Assembly (NCBI GenBank): GCA_034509425.1
Contig: JAVTVJ010001251.1
Span: forward strand, 1 to 64,000
Length of the DNA stretch: 64,000 bases
Origin: Eopsaltria australis
Lineage: Eukaryota; Chordata; Aves; Passeriformes; Petroicidae
Reading direction: 5' to 3'
The notes under the pieces are model-generated. The model did no database searches. It saw nothing but the letters and a program-made list of their open reading frames with translations, and was not told where the DNA came from. Within the stretch, counting starts at the first letter, position 1. The number at the start of each line of letters is the position of its first letter. Of this stretch, positions 12,801-27,800 are shown piece after piece. The position numbers were made by a program, and so were the translations under genes.

Positions 12801-15800
12801 TCAATGGTTGTTTCACATCCAGGAATGATGGGACAAGTAGCTGGGTCAGAGGTTAACATGGCTGGAGTTGAAGACCTGCTTGTGTCTAAAACAAGAATGA
12901 AACATCCTGGTTACAGTAGCAGGGTTCAGTATAAGGAAAGTGAGTTTAAAACAGTGTTTTTCAGAGTTCACTCAAGCTGTACAGCAATAGCTGAACAGTT
13001 GATGCACACAGAATGATGCTGCCAATTCTCCCTCCTCCTCAGACAAGTACCATCCTGTAGTTTTATTTGCCATGTTTCCTGTAGTTTTTATGCCACCAAG
13101 TACCCGGATTATAATCTGGACAGCCAAAGCAGATATTATACACAAGATATTCTATTTAGGATTTAAACATCTACACGATGTGTGCATTACTTGTGTTATT
13201 ATTAAGTTAGAAGTGTGTTACTTAATGTCCTCAATCAGAAACATCTTGAATCTCCACTCTGAAGGGGAAGACCCAAATGTGGCTACTCATAAATGGCAAG
13301 AGAGTCTCAACCATCCCCTTTTTCTATGAAAAATGACATGACTTTTCTCCCTCATTTAAAGGGACGCCTTTCACTCAGTTCTAGACAACCATGACAGTGG
13401 CATCTGCTGCATGTTTGAGATGGAGGAGAAAATCCTTTCATGCTTCTGCCTCTACAACAGAAGACAAGAGGTAAGTCTTCAGTATGGGGGCACAAAGCTT
13501 TATTTATATGAATATGTAATCTGAAAATATTAGAAAATGCAAAAGACAGCTGAGTGCATGCAATAAGGGAAAACTTACAAGTTGAGTCTTTACTTTTATG
13601 TTACAACCCCAGTGAACACAGACACACAAGGAAAATATTACTTTTGACTGCTTCTGGTTCTGGTGAGCTGGAAACGGGGAGAACTGCTGGTGGTTGCATA
13701 TTCCTCTTCTCTGCTGGGACAGTGCTGGAAGGGGCTGGTGCTGTAGTCAGGTTGTCTGTCTCTGCTGGGTTGATTGTAAGCCTCACCACAGATCTGGATG
13801 TCTTCAGGAGACTAATAAACTGAATGATAAAGAGAGAAGCTTATGAAAAGTGTAACTGGATTGCTCAGTTGCAAACTAAAAATAAAGCAGGATAACAGTT
13901 CCACAAACTGGAGCTAGTAGTCACAATCCAGCAGGTTTTCTCATAAAGAACACAAATATTGATTTTTTTTTTTTAAGAAATTTTTTCCATGAAACTCTGC
14001 TGAACTATACCAGATGAGAATGCTGCAGTCTTTCAATGGCTTCTCTAGACAAAATACTATATTTATAGCAATTATTAGAAAAACGAAAGTATTGCCTTTT
14101 AATGCTGGGTACAGCCCAATTCTGACCTCACAGAAGTCAATGCCAAAATACCTACTGAACTAAAGTTACGTGCAACTGTCATTTTGGAAGAAAAACCTGA
14201 AAATATTACCTGAACTATGGAAGGGAGAGAAGGACACCAGGGTGTAACGCAAAATCTAGTTCAAAGGGATACTTTCAATATCCTTTGATACCTTCAAAAT
14301 CAATTGCCATCTTACAGAAAAGACACCAGATCCTTGAGACTTCAGTAGAGATATTTTCAGAAATTACTTACTCAATCTCTGTTCTTACAAAGCTTACCTA
14401 CTCCTACCTCCTTACAGGAAACTTCACTCTCTCTTACTTATTTACTGCCTCAGAGATATCAGTACATCAAAGAGTAAGATTGACGCTCTCCTAATTGCCC
14501 TTTAACAAACAGAGTAATCTACTCATGCCTCAAGAATCACTTTTGTTGGTAACAAGCCAGGTGGTAGAAAAAAGGCCTCCTTGATTTACTGTAGAACCCA
14601 AATTGAGTTTGCAGAGCTAGAAGCTAGAAATAAATCTTGTTATTTAGGAATGAAGACATTTTTCTCCAAAGGTTTGAAATACTATGCCTGGAATATAACG
14701 AGGCTGTTACTACAGACAGTTTCCATGGATAAGCACAGTTTATGACTTGATTTACCACTGATACAACTCACTTGTGTAAATTTATGCATATTAGTTTTGC
14801 TCGTTCTAATACCTTTAAAGTGGACTAGCTATGCAAAGTCATTATAGAGCAATAGTTCATGGCTTTTATCACACCGCTAAGTGTCTCTCAGTCATCAGGT
14901 CTGAACCACAGAGAAAATAAAATCACATTCAAAGCAGAGATAGGAGGATTCATGTACCGCATTAATGTAAAGTAACAGCTGAGCTGTAAATTTAGGCTTT
15001 AGCTTATTTTGCAGTAGTTTCCTTATCCAGACAGTACCTGCAGATCTTGGTTTTTTAAGCCAGCTTTGAAAATTAGTAAGAGTATAGTCATGAGAACCTC
15101 ACTAGTTTAAGACACAATCACCTCCTACATTAAGCAATGTGCTTTCTGCAACATTCCTGACACTTCAGAAGCACCTTTTCTACGGGATATCCCACAACAA
15201 TTTCATCATCCACTGCCAGAATCACATCTCCAACTTTGATACGTCCATCCTGAAAAAACATAAAAGAAAAAATATGAACCATGGATGCTACTCCAAAAAA
15301 CATTCTTCATTCCCTAATCAGATTTTAAACATTCTCACACCTTTGCAGCTGCACCATGATCTGTTAAGCTCTTTATAACTACTCCATTAGTTGTGTCTTC
15401 TTCACTAATGGCAATTCCAAAGCCTCCTTGATCCTAGGGCAAACAGAAAAATGGAAATGGTTAAGAACTGTGACATCAAAATATTAGAATACAATCTCTA
15501 AAGACTAGTGAAGCCTGCTGACATATCAAGTCTAGGGTTTCACCATGCACCAGTATTTTTGTTTTAAACTATTTCTGGAAGAGATTCTGTCGACTTACAA
15601 ACAGAATACCGACTACGAAGATAAATCTGAAGCACTTCTAAATTCAAACCCACTCCTTTGAAACTGACAAGGTAAATTGTGATTCAGTTTTAAACTTTGA
15701 ACAATTAGGGCATTGATTTTACCTGAGAAACCATCAGTAGATGGTTATCAAAAGTTCTCATTCAAACAGAACGAGAGAATACTTCTTCTAGAGACGCAAA

Positions 15801-18800
15801 GCAATTGGCAAATTAAAAGCAGTCCTTCTGAGAAGAAAATTTTGGAGTCTGTTCCCAAACAGGAAGAGTAGATCACTAGAAATCTCTTTTCTGACTTCCA
15901 GTAACTAAGAGACAGTTTTTTTGGCATTAAGAGGGACTGCATTACAAAATTGAGTGGCTACTGAATAAAAATGTGACTGATGTAAATTCAGTACATACCC
16001 TAGGAAGTTCCACATACTGAATGCTTTTACATGAATTCAAGTCAGAAAATGCACTCGGGTTTGCAACACTGATATCAATCTAAGAGAAAAAGAAAATGCA
16101 ACTGTGAGTGACTATATCCAATATTTTGCATCAAAATAAAGTAGTGCACAAACATTTAAAGTGAGTCTGCTCATTTTCTAATTTCCCTTCAACTTCTAAA
16201 ACCCTATTGATGGGAATATAAGACTTACTTCATAATATAGAAGAATATAAAACGAAACAAAATTTACCACAGCTGTACTAAATTTAGCAACTTTACTGAA
16301 TTTTATTAATTTTACTTTATTAACTTTTTCTATTGTGTTTCTTTCTCTTTTACTATATTTCCTAAGCACATAGGGTCCTCCTCTATCCAGAACAATGTTA
16401 GTATTTTGGTCAAATAAGAAAAACAAATATTTACTTTACCTCTTGATGTTGAAGTGTCCCTGAAGTACACTGTGAAGCCTCTACTGACTTTGCTGGGCAA
16501 ACAGCCATCTGATTTACTGCATCTTTGTTTCTGCAATATTCAGTTAAAGAATGCAGTAAGAAGGTAAAAGTACTGCCCCATTTTTCTTAGGACAAGTTTA
16601 AGTCTAGCTCTTAATTTCCGGCACTGACAATACAAATATCAAAACCGAAAACTCCAATACATATTTAACAACTGGCAAAATTGTGTTCAAAAGCACATCT
16701 ATGTTACTGAAATTAAAAATAACAAACACTGTGTGAAACTTGAGCACATTAAATATTAAACCTTTTCGGCCAAACCTGTAACCAGAACTTACCTGATAAA
16801 GATTACTTTTACTTTAGATGGTGCACATTTGATTATTGAGGAAGCATTCTGATGAGTCCTTCCATAAAGGATTTGGCCATTTATCTAGATAAGGAAAGGT
16901 AGCAATTATTTACCAAAGTATTTTAATTCCTTACATTTAAACTAATTTTTAAGCCTTAAAAAACCAGCTGTATCACTGACTAAACAGCAACAGTATAAAA
17001 AGAAGAGAGTTATGTTATGACCTACTTTCACTCCCTTCTTCCAGCAAAAATACTCACTATAGTTTGACTTTAGACTAACACTGTCACTGTGCTAAAAAAT
17101 GTCATTCTCTGAGTACTATTGAGTTGACTTGGCACATCATCTATTTTCACTTGCCATTGATCACTTCATGACTGATGAGATGATTAAGCAGGGCCATGGG
17201 AAATTCTAACCATAACAAATAAATTAACTGCTTATATCCTGCAACAAGATTGCTATTATTTATTGACTCTCAGGCACTTACAATCCCTGAGACAGGCACT
17301 TTATACACAGAAGTCTGAACACTGGCACGTTCAGTAGAGTTTTAAATTAGATTTGATTGGGAAGAGGGAAGGGGATGTACTTCTGTGTGTCAGGGAGGAA
17401 CCAGGAAACACCAACACTTCAGGAAGCAGTAGGGAAACAACTGTAAATTGTCCCAAATGAACTAAGGAGGGCTCTTCTCAAAAGGTGAAGAGGTTGATAA
17501 CCCAGCTTAAGTGCCTCTACAGCAATATGGGCAGCATGGGTAACAAGCAAGAGGATCTGGAAACCAGATCCTCAATTGCACCAGAATGGTGCAATTCAAA
17601 GCCTATAATCTAGTTGCTCTCATAGAAACTTGGTGGGATGAATCACACAACTGGAACATTTCGATCAAGGGCTACAACTTTCTCAGAAGAGAGAGGCTGG
17701 GAAGGAGGGGCAGATGTGTTGTGCTCTGTGTTAAGGAATTGATAGATTGTGAAGAGCTGCCTCTGAGAAACAGCCACAAACAGCTCAAGAGCCTGTGGGT
17801 GAAAATGGACAGCATCAGCAAGGGACACCTTGTGGCTGGGGTCCACCACAGGCTGCCTGATCACGGCAAACCTGCTGACAAGACTTCTTGCTTCAGATCC
17901 AGAAATCATTGTGCTCGCAGACTCTCATCCTGATAGGGGATTTCAACCACCTGCATGTCTGCTGGGAACGTGCTACAACTGACTGCAAGCAATCCAGGAG
18001 ACTCCTGGAGTGCACTGAGGACTACTTTCTGGTGCCAGCATGAGACAAACTAACCAGAGAAGCAGTGTCACTGGACCTGGTGCTCACCAGAACAGATGAG
18101 CTCAATAGAGAGATTGAGACTGGAGGCAGCCTCAGCTGTAGTGACCGTGCCCTGGTTAAGTCACTGATCTCAAGGAACATGGATTTGAAAAAGAGCAGAG
18201 TCAGAACTGACCCTGATCTTTAGAATAATGAACTTCCAGCCGTTAAAATAATTAGTGGATGAGAATCCCTCAGAATTCCCATAGGGACAGAGTACCTCAC
18301 CAGAGCTGGCAGCTTATTGAGGACACTCCGTCCCCATGTGTGAGAGATCAAGTAAGGCAAGCTGGAAACCAGCATGGCTAAACAAGGCTCTGTTCCTCCA
18401 ACTGAGGAGTAAGAAAGAAATGCAAAGCCAGTGGAACAAGGGACAGATCATCTGGGAAGAGTACAGGGATATGGTCTGGATGTGTGTAGAGATGGCTTCA
18501 GGGAAGTTAAGGCACAGATGAAAGGGACTTTGGCAAGGGATGCGCAGAGTTACCAAAAGGAATTCTCTAAGTATAAGGAGTCAGAAAAGAAAGGCCAAGG
18601 AGAGTGTACCTCCCTGACAAACAAGAATGGACAGCTGGTGGCAACGAATATGGAGAAGGGTGAGGAACTCCAGAAGTTCTTCACCTCAGTCTTCAATGAC
18701 AGTCTGGCTTCTCACATCTCTCAAGTTACTGAACCTCTAGATGGAGGCTGGGAGAAGCAAAGTCTCTCCCACTGTAAACAAAAAGCAAGTTTGAGACCAC

Positions 18801-21800
18801 TTGATGACACTGAACAGGCACAAGTCAATGGGGCTTGATTTGCAATCCAGGTTCCTGAGGGAACTGGCTGATGTAGCTGCCAAGGCATTCTCCCATCCTA
18901 CTTAAGAAGTCATAGAGGTCAGGTAAAGTCTCCAGTGACTGGAAAAAAGAAATCACCACTGTCATTTCTTAGAAGTGGAGAAAGGAAGAGCCACAGACCA
19001 TTGAGCGCCGTCTCTGTACGTGGGAACATCATGAAGCAGATCCTCATAGAAGCAATGTTAAAGCACATAGAAGACACGAAGGTGATCTAAGACAGCCAGC
19101 ACAGCTTCACAAAGGGTAAAATATGCCTGATCAATCTGGTGTCCTTCTCTGACAGAGTGACAGCAATGGCTAGCAAGGGAAGACCAACTAATGTCATCTA
19201 TTTAAGCCTCTGTAAGGCCTTTGACAAAGTTCGACGCAATGTCCTTATCTTCAAGTTAGAGACAGATTTGAAGAGTGGACTATTTAGTGGATAATGAACT
19301 GGCTGGACAGAGGCAGCCATAGAGTTGTAGTCAATAGCTGTGTCCAGGTGGAGGCTGGTGACAAGTCAAGGCTCTGTCCTGGGACTGGGACTCTTTAATA
19401 TCTTTATCAATGAAACAGATGAAGAGATCAAGTGCACCCTCAGCAAATCTGCAGATGACACAAAGATGAGTGGTGTAGTTGACACAACGTAAGGATGGGA
19501 TGCCATCTGGAGAGACCTGGACACACTTGTCAAGTGGGCCTGTGGGAATCTCATGAGGTGCAACAATTTCAATTGCAACGACCTGCACCTGGGTTGGGGC
19601 AACCCAAGACAATGAGTATGGACTGGGAACAGAAGTCATTGAGAACAACCTTGTAGTGAAGGACTTAGAGATTCTTGTAAATCTTGTGAATGAAAATCTG
19701 GACATGAGCCAACACTGTAGGCTTACAGCCCAGAAGGCCAGTGATGTCCTGGGCTGAATCCAAAGAGGTGTGACCAGAAGGTCAGGACAGGGGATCCTCC
19801 CCCTCTACTCTGCCCATATGAGACCCTACCTTAAGTACTGCATCCAGTTACAGAGGTCTCAGCCCAAGAACGATCTGGATCTGTCAGAGCAGCTGACAGG
19901 AGGGTCATGAATATGACCAGAGGGCTGGAGAACCTCTCCTGTGAAGACAGACAGAGAGTTGTGGTTGTTTAGCCTGGAGAAGAGAAAGCTCTGGGGAAAC
20001 CTCACTGCAGCCTTCCAGAAGTTAAAGGGGGCTTACAAGAATGAGGAAGAGTAACTTTTTACATGGGGTGATAGGGATATGAGAAGGAGTAATGGTTTTA
20101 AACTGAAAGAGGAAAGTTTTAGATTAGACTTCAGAAAAAAACTCTTTATCCAGAGGATAGTGAGGCACTGAAACAGGTTGTCCAGAGAAACTGTGGATTC
20201 TCCATCCCTGGAAGTGTTCAAGGCCAGATTGAATGGGACCTGGGAAACTTGATCTGGTGGCTGGCAACCCAGGCCATTGAGGAAGACCTGGAAGTAGATG
20301 ATCCTTAAGGTCCCGTCCAACCCTAGTCATTCTAGGACTCCACACATATCTGAAGATGTGACCTGGCAATCTTCTTTTCCATTTGGTAGAGGAGACTAGT
20401 CATTGTAACACCTTGAAGCATGTTCAATTCAGATAGGAGAGGAGGTATCAGTGTCAATTTGCAGATTAAGGCCATTATTTGCTTGCATTTTAACAGTTGC
20501 ATTTTTTCTTGAACATGGAAAACCACAGCGAAGAAATTCACTCAAGAAAAGAGAAATTACTGAAAAAGGACAATTTGGACCTACACAAAGGGAAAGCAAT
20601 AAAATGCACACAGGTAGCACTAATAGAAGCAGAGACACAGCAAACAGTGAGCAACAGATGCAAGGCAATGTACTGAGGGCTGAGTGTAACAGCAACCACC
20701 TACTATGCAGGGTGTGTTCACCAGACATAGTCACAGGAATACTGAGCCCTGTCATTTACACTGGAGTTGACAATGCAAATGCAGCACTCCCGGCAGTGTT
20801 TGCCACAGGCTTTTGAAAAATACATGGTCAGGCTGCCAAGCAGGGGGATAGGACACGGCCCTCAACAGCTGATGGACTGCTACTTGGGAATATAGGGAGC
20901 AAGCTCAGATGTCTCCTCTCAGAAGAGGTTGAGGGAAATTCTTAGCATTAGTCTGCAAGTTTACAGTGTGGAGAGTAAGCAAGAAATCATAAGATAGAAG
21001 ATTCAGACAAAGGTGTTTCAACGTGTTGTCAGAATATTCCACCTCTTCAACATCAAGATCTTAAAAACAGATGTTTCAAGTGAACTGTCTCATAATACTG
21101 GAGTCTGCAACAGAGTTCCCTCCATGACACTTGGTCCACAGTGCCACAAATCCCTTAATTTCTTTCCTAGTGTGTAAGTTCCAGACTATATAATTTACTC
21201 TCTGAATGTCTCCCTCAAGCTTTGGTCAGATTCACCAGTCCCTCTCTGTACCACATCCCCAGAACATCATCAAACACCTCCACATATAGCTTTGAAGTAA
21301 CACGAGGGATTTCTGTGAGGGTAATGTTACCTATTGCTATCAGAAAGAATGGGAAAAATTGTAGTAGGGAATATATCTTCAAGTATCATCAACTGGGATG
21401 GGGAAATATAGAAATATAGTTTATGCTCACATATGTACTTGAAAAGTTAGTTGTATGTTTAGTGGTTTGGTCACTCCACTCTACTAGAAAACAGCACCCA
21501 AATGTATCATGAGTTAGAAGTCCATAATAAAAATAGATCGGTTCCTGTTTCCCCAATTTAATTTCAACATTCTGTGTTACACAATATAAAATTATTCAGT
21601 TATTTTCACACTTCTAGTAAGCAGAGAAGCAATTAGAAAGTCTGGAGTACTCTACAGATAGATGGACTGGAGGACTTCAATATTTATCATGGTCTGCAAT
21701 TCACTGCCATTCAATACGTCAGAAATTGCTGTCGTCCCACATTTCTATTCAAAACACCTTCATCCAGAATTGCAGAATCTTCTGAGTTGGAAGGGACCCA

Positions 21801-24800
21801 CAAGAACCATTGAGTACAACTCTTAAGTGAATGGTGCATACAGGAATCTAACCCACAACTTGGTATTATTAGCACCAAACTCCACTATAACCAGGAAAAA
21901 AACCCACTACAACTATTCAGCATACATCAGAAAGAAAAACTGACAGCATAGTGATATGAACTTGGATAAATCTGGGATTTCAAAATCCACTGGAAAACAT
22001 ATATATTTGGTATTTAAATCTGGTATTTGAAGTCAGTACATTTGTGTTTCAGTAGAAATTGCAAAAACTCACCTCTAGCAACTCATCTGCAATCTGTAAC
22101 CTGCCATCTTTTCCAGCTGCTCCATTTGGATCAATTCCCACTATAAAGACACTCATCCTGGATCGGTCTTTGTTACCAGCAAGACTAAGTCCCAGACCTG
22201 TCTTTCCTTTTTCCAGTTCAATCATGTGTAGCTCCCCTGGCAGATTTCCATAGCGTTGCATGATCTTTTCTAAATGTAAAAGTGTGGGCAGCAGAGGTTG
22301 GATTTACATTAAAGTTTCACAAGTTGCCTAGAGAGTCAAGATCAGTGCTCACTGGGCAGTATCTGACACAAGAAGCCCAAAATGGATGATGAAATTTTCA
22401 GTGTAAACCACGCCTTCATTTAAGCTAAGCCATAGGTGATTTATAATAATATTTCTAGCTTCTTGTTTTCCTTATAACTTTAGAAAGTATTGTAACTTTT
22501 TTTAAAAAAAATTCATACACAAAAGAAGCAATCTTCTCTCCAGTAACACCTTCAGGTAACAGAAACTATCACATTAATCACTGCCATCAGTTACCTGGAG
22601 TACACTGAAATTCTTCAAGTAGTCCTACACTGAATTTGGACCATGGAGAAAAAAAAAGATTGCATTGCAATGAAGAAGAAGAAATGAGTTTTATATTTTA
22701 CCATGTGCATCTGACCAAGCACAACTAAAGCAGCAACCTTAGCACCCAAACCATGATGCACGTGAGAAAGAAACAGTTCAAACTAGATGCCCCCACACCT
22801 ATGTCTTACACAATGCAATTGTAACACAGAGTATTTCAAATATTGTCACAGGAAAAACTTACTCCAGCTGTAACCGAACTCATCCTCCTTCTCCACATCT
22901 TCTGGGACTCTGACAGAAGATGCCTGTGCAACATCACAGCTCACTCCTGAAAATGCTGAAGGAGGGGGCAGAGGCAAGTTACAAAGCGAAGTCTTTTCTG
23001 GTTCTACATCGGACTGACCAAATGCCTGTGAAGAATAAGAAAAACGAGGTGGCTAAGAAGATGAAGACTTTCTGTAGGGCAAACTAGGATATAAAAATGT
23101 CAAAATGGCAATCACTACAGCTTCAAAGTTTCAATACCAAGCAGCTGAAACTCTAAATTAACAACAGCACACAGAAAGGTGGAAAGAGATCAAAGACAGA
23201 ACCAAACACCAGGCAAGATAAGAAAAAACATCACTCCAAAATGTATCTGAAGCAAACAACTCACAGTAAAAGCCCAATTCAGTAAAGTTTTATGTGCCAT
23301 TTTCTGATTCAGAAAAAGCCTCTTATGAAGACTCAAGCACTTTTGTTTTAATGCCAGATTTCTAGAAGTCTTATAACCAATTTTATTTTCAAAAGCCATC
23401 ACAGATGATTTCCTTCCATCATACGCTTAGGAGGCCAAATAGGAAGAAATAAAAAAAAAACAAAAACTGGGAACTTTCAAACAAAAAAAAGCAACTGGCA
23501 TATGAACTGAAAGGACAGTTAAAAACCAGAATTAAACAGATGATAAATGGAGAAATCCATAGTGACTGGACCTTTTCAGTATAATTTACTAGTTTCCTAT
23601 AAGCTGCACAGAGAAGATCAAACAAAGGAGGATTCAAGTTAAATCACAAGAGACAAATACTTTTGGTCTTGATGTGTTCTATTCATATTCATAAAAAGTT
23701 AAGAGGTATAAACACACAATTACTGAAATATAATGGCTAAATGCCCAAATCCACAGTCTTGCAAGCTTCCATTCAAGACAGTTTCCTTGAGAATATGGAC
23801 TCTGATCAGGCATTTCACTATGTGAAATCTGCATAATTTTGCTTTGATTAGAGTAAACATGTAAGCAAGAAACATCTCTCTGAATATCATCATTCTGAAG
23901 CTTGTGCATGCACAAGAGACCTTGATACTTGGCAGACCAGCTACTGAAGTAAACAATAAGAATTTCAAATGAAAATCAAGTATTTATCCAACTCTGAAAT
24001 TTTCAGGTGTGTTGCCCTAGCTTCATAGCCCTGTTCTCATCATTTCAGTTCTTACTACCTCCATCAGTAAGTTTGAACACAGTATCTCAGATGGTGTCTT
24101 TAGGTGCCAAAATCACTTAGGGTAATCTCTTCATCAGAGGCGATAGTGAAATGAGTAACAACGTACACCTTGGAAGATTTTATTAGCTTTCAAATTGAAG
24201 GTGTTGAGAAACATGAGAAGTTACCAATTTAGTAATTTTGAAGTTTAAGAAAGGTCCTATATCTAAACAAAAATTACTCATCTGCACTCTGTAACTTCAA
24301 AGATATAAAGAAATTGCAAATGCCCTATTTCAGTTCTCTCATTGTTTTTGAACAGGAAAAGATTTTCCTTTCATTTAGGAACTTGTTCTAGGAACTTAAC
24401 TAAGAAGTCACTGAAGTTGAAAGTGTAGGAAGTGACATCCAAGCCAATTTTTGCAAAAAATGCATGTAAGTGTTAATGGCACCATGCTTCAAATGTCATC
24501 CTCCTAAGATGATACCTAACATCCCTAAACTGAAACAACAAATTCTCTCAAAGACATTGTCACCTACCAGAATCAAAGAAGAGTAGAAACACTACCTAGT
24601 AACATCAAAAGTTATTTTTCACAATCAAAAATTCATGTGTCCACAAAAAGAGAACTTGGTAATACACCTCCACATCAAGGAGGGGCAAAAGGGAGAGTAG
24701 TTCTAGAAACACTCTTTTTTCAGAGTTCTTCCTAAAGTTTTACTAAAGCTAAATAATATCCTGGAAAAATGAGGAAATACAGTGTTGTGGTGGGTTGACC

Positions 24801-27800
24801 CCGGCTGAAGGCCTGGTGCCCACCAAAGCTGCTCTATCACTCCCTTCTTCAGCAGGACAGGGGGGAAAAAATATGACAAAAGTCACCCCATAGCCGCCCC
24901 AGGTACCATAATCTTGCAACACAAATCCAATACAAGTGTGAGATCAAACCAGATCAGCAAACCTTAGTCTCTATGTTTTAAAACCAAAATTAACATATTA
25001 TTTTGGAGGTACTCTTTGTAAGTGACAGTGTTCAAGAACAGCAAAATTTAAGAAAACATGACCAAAAAAAGGAACAATATAACGGTGTCAAGGACCTCTG
25101 GAAGATCTGTAAGGTGTGGATCTGTAGGGCTACATCCTGACAGATTAGTAATAATTAACTGCAGCCACCATAATATGACTGACAAAAAATTGCATCTTTC
25201 TGTACCATTGTAAATGTGTAGCAACATAGAATAATTTGAACATTTCTGAGGTTTAAGGACATGCTGAAACGAAAGTGAAAGCAAGGCTCCTTTGTAGGAG
25301 AGTAAAAACTGTGCTACAATGGCATTTGGGGAGAGGGAAAGAAGTCCTGCCTCCAGAACTCACATTTGAACAGCCAGAAGCAGAAGCCAGTCCCCACAGA
25401 TTGTACACACATAAGACTTTTGCTCCCTGAATCGGGCAATGCACAAAAAACCTAAAAGGCTTCAACTCATGAAATACTTTCAGTGTGCCACACCACAGTA
25501 TTTCATATAAAATGCAAAGCATCCAACAGCTGCTGAACCCATTTAGCTACCAGGGTCACTCTGATCACAGCCAAGCAAATACTGAAAATGGCAGCAAGTC
25601 TGGAACTTGAAAAAATGAAGGCACAGGTGGAAGAAGAAGCAGTACTCCAGAAGGTATCACAGGCCATGTACGAACGTACAGCACACACACAGTAGGACCA
25701 ACTGACGGGAATTAAGACAAACCTTGAATGGTGTGGGAGCAAAAGGGTTAGTTGGGGAACAACGGAAGGTAACCCTAATTGGATTCGATAACTCCTACAG
25801 TAACAGAAAACAGCAATCCACATGTTATAGCACCTTTGGCAATACACAGTACTATCAACCAATAACTCATTTGCAATTATGGATTCATTTTACTAACTGC
25901 AGTAACTTTATTAACTTGATTTATAAATGGACAAAAGTATTTTAGTTTAGGGGTAACTAAGGACCCTGACTCATCAAAATTTCTCACTATACATGAACCT
26001 GAGTTCAGGAAAGGAAAGAGACAACAAAAGGCCATTCTTAAATCAATACTAAGAAAGGAATTAGGCAGAAACTACAGTATCATCAGGTTTTGTTTTAAAA
26101 TACGTGCAATGTTTGTCAGAAATCCTTTTGAAAAGATAGAAAACACAAGTCCTCATTTATGTTACGTGTCTACTCCCTTTCCTCAGAACTGTAACAAACA
26201 CAGATTTCGAAACACACATGCAATTATACACCACATATCATATCGTGTTTGTCGCACATTCAATATTTTCAACAACATGGGAAAATAGACAAAGGGCACA
26301 ATCATTTCCAAGATGTAAAACCAGCTAGAAATTATTTTATTAAATCAAAAATGCATGCACATTAGGATTAATCTTTTTTTTTATCACTGTGTTAGAGGTT
26401 AACTCTGTTCCCATTGTGAACAACATGCAGTAAGTATGCACTAGGCACAAAAAAAAAAAAAAATCAAAAATCAAACTTTTTTTTGTATTTCCGAAGATGT
26501 CAGCATCCTACTCACGGTGCATTAAAAGAATTTTCAAGAAGCAGAGGGAAAATATTTTCATGAAGCATCATAAAAAAAAAGCTAACAGGTTTTTTTTCAT
26601 GCAAAAATGAAAGAGAGATATCAAAGCTGAAAACTCATAACCACAAAAAACCAAAAAGAAGTACACCGCAGGAAAACACCTTACACTGATGAGAGAGGTA
26701 CACTTAGTTGGTATTATAACATATACCACAGGGATTGATCTTATAACTGAAAACCTACTCGTTTGGTAGCTCTGAATAGATTAGATTTAGTGGTAATGAT
26801 TAATGGAGCTGGTATTTCTTAACTTCTCCACAACTCTTCTATGTATATGCACATCTGTGTCTTTTAAATTCACTACACAGACTTCTCAAGCTCATCAGCA
26901 TAGCATGTAACCCAAACTGGTATAAAAGAATTTAAATGTAGAGACAGTAATGGGAAAGAAGCACACATAGGATGTTTGGTGAGTGAAAAGATAGCGTGTC
27001 ATCATCCAACCTTAGCAGTGTTGAACTGAGAAGAATCAGCAAATGGGTTAGTGCTGCTGAAGACAGCTGGCCTACTGAAAACACTGTTCTGTGGGAAAGG
27101 TAGGGAAGGGTTCTAAAAGGAAAGCATAATAGAAACTAAGCAAAAAAAAGTTTAAAATTAACTCTTTTCACTCATGAACCAAAACATACATAGTTGTTTG
27201 GGCTAACCAAACAAGGTCCACGTTCTGCACTTACAACAGATTTGTGAAGCTGGGCAAAACTGTATTTGCCCTGTGTTTCTGATGCTCTGTCGGCAGAGAG
27301 GAAAACCACCAATCCTCACATCTGTTCTAGACCACAAAGTACACCAAGTGCAGAATTTATGCGCTGTGATATTTGTACAATTTTGTCCAAACAACTCAGC
27401 ATATGGGACACTCTTACACATTAATTAATTGAAAAAATTGTGGATTTCTAGGTTAGGATGAACACAATTATCTGTAATAATGCAGTAGGTTTAGTTTTAT
27501 TTTGAAAACCACAGTTTCTCATAATTTGATTTAACTTCTGTGGTAATACATTCACTGTTTATTTTGTAAAAGTGAGGGCTTAGTAATACTAGGCATCTCT
27601 AAGCAGATTTTGTATTTAATAACTTTTACAGAAGACTTTGTATACGTGCATATGTTAAACTGCCTGAATTTACAGTTCATTGAAACTTAATACTCTGGTC
27701 TTCCCCAAAAGCAAGGTACTTTCTCATTATCATTTAACAGAAGAGTTTACAAATTTAGACCAAATCAAAGGGTATAATTTGACCATTTATATTTCTTACG

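Larger units (their letters stand above)
16885..22072. other. MPDZ intron inside PDZ8, packed with retroelements
   Basis: 5188 bases. Contains the decayed CR1 LINE (about 17380-20340) and a tRNA-Ile/CR1 SINE (about 21765-21894), separately annotated. About 16885-17380 and 20340-21765 look like ordinary intron. A 121-codon open frame at 20451-20816 begins just past the CR1 end and has no family resemblance. Confidence 0.85.
23026..27010. other. MPDZ intron before PDZ8
   Basis: 3985 bases. Holds an LTR fragment at about 24786-24884 and a run of 15 A at 26449-26463. The remainder shows no gene or clear repeat. Confidence 0.75.

Noticed and set aside
13380..13480. Possible plus-strand exon ending AAGAG then GTAAGTC near 13469
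   Set aside because: A lone donor-like string in an intron of a minus-strand gene, with no protein resemblance.
20451..20816. 121-codon plus-strand open frame just past the CR1 end
   Set aside because: Starts outside the CR1 and shows no similarity to CR1 proteins or any family I know.
21860..21894. tRNA-Ile gene on the minus strand
   Set aside because: Only a decayed part of the tRNA is present, fused to a CR1 tail. It is the head of a SINE and not a functional tRNA.
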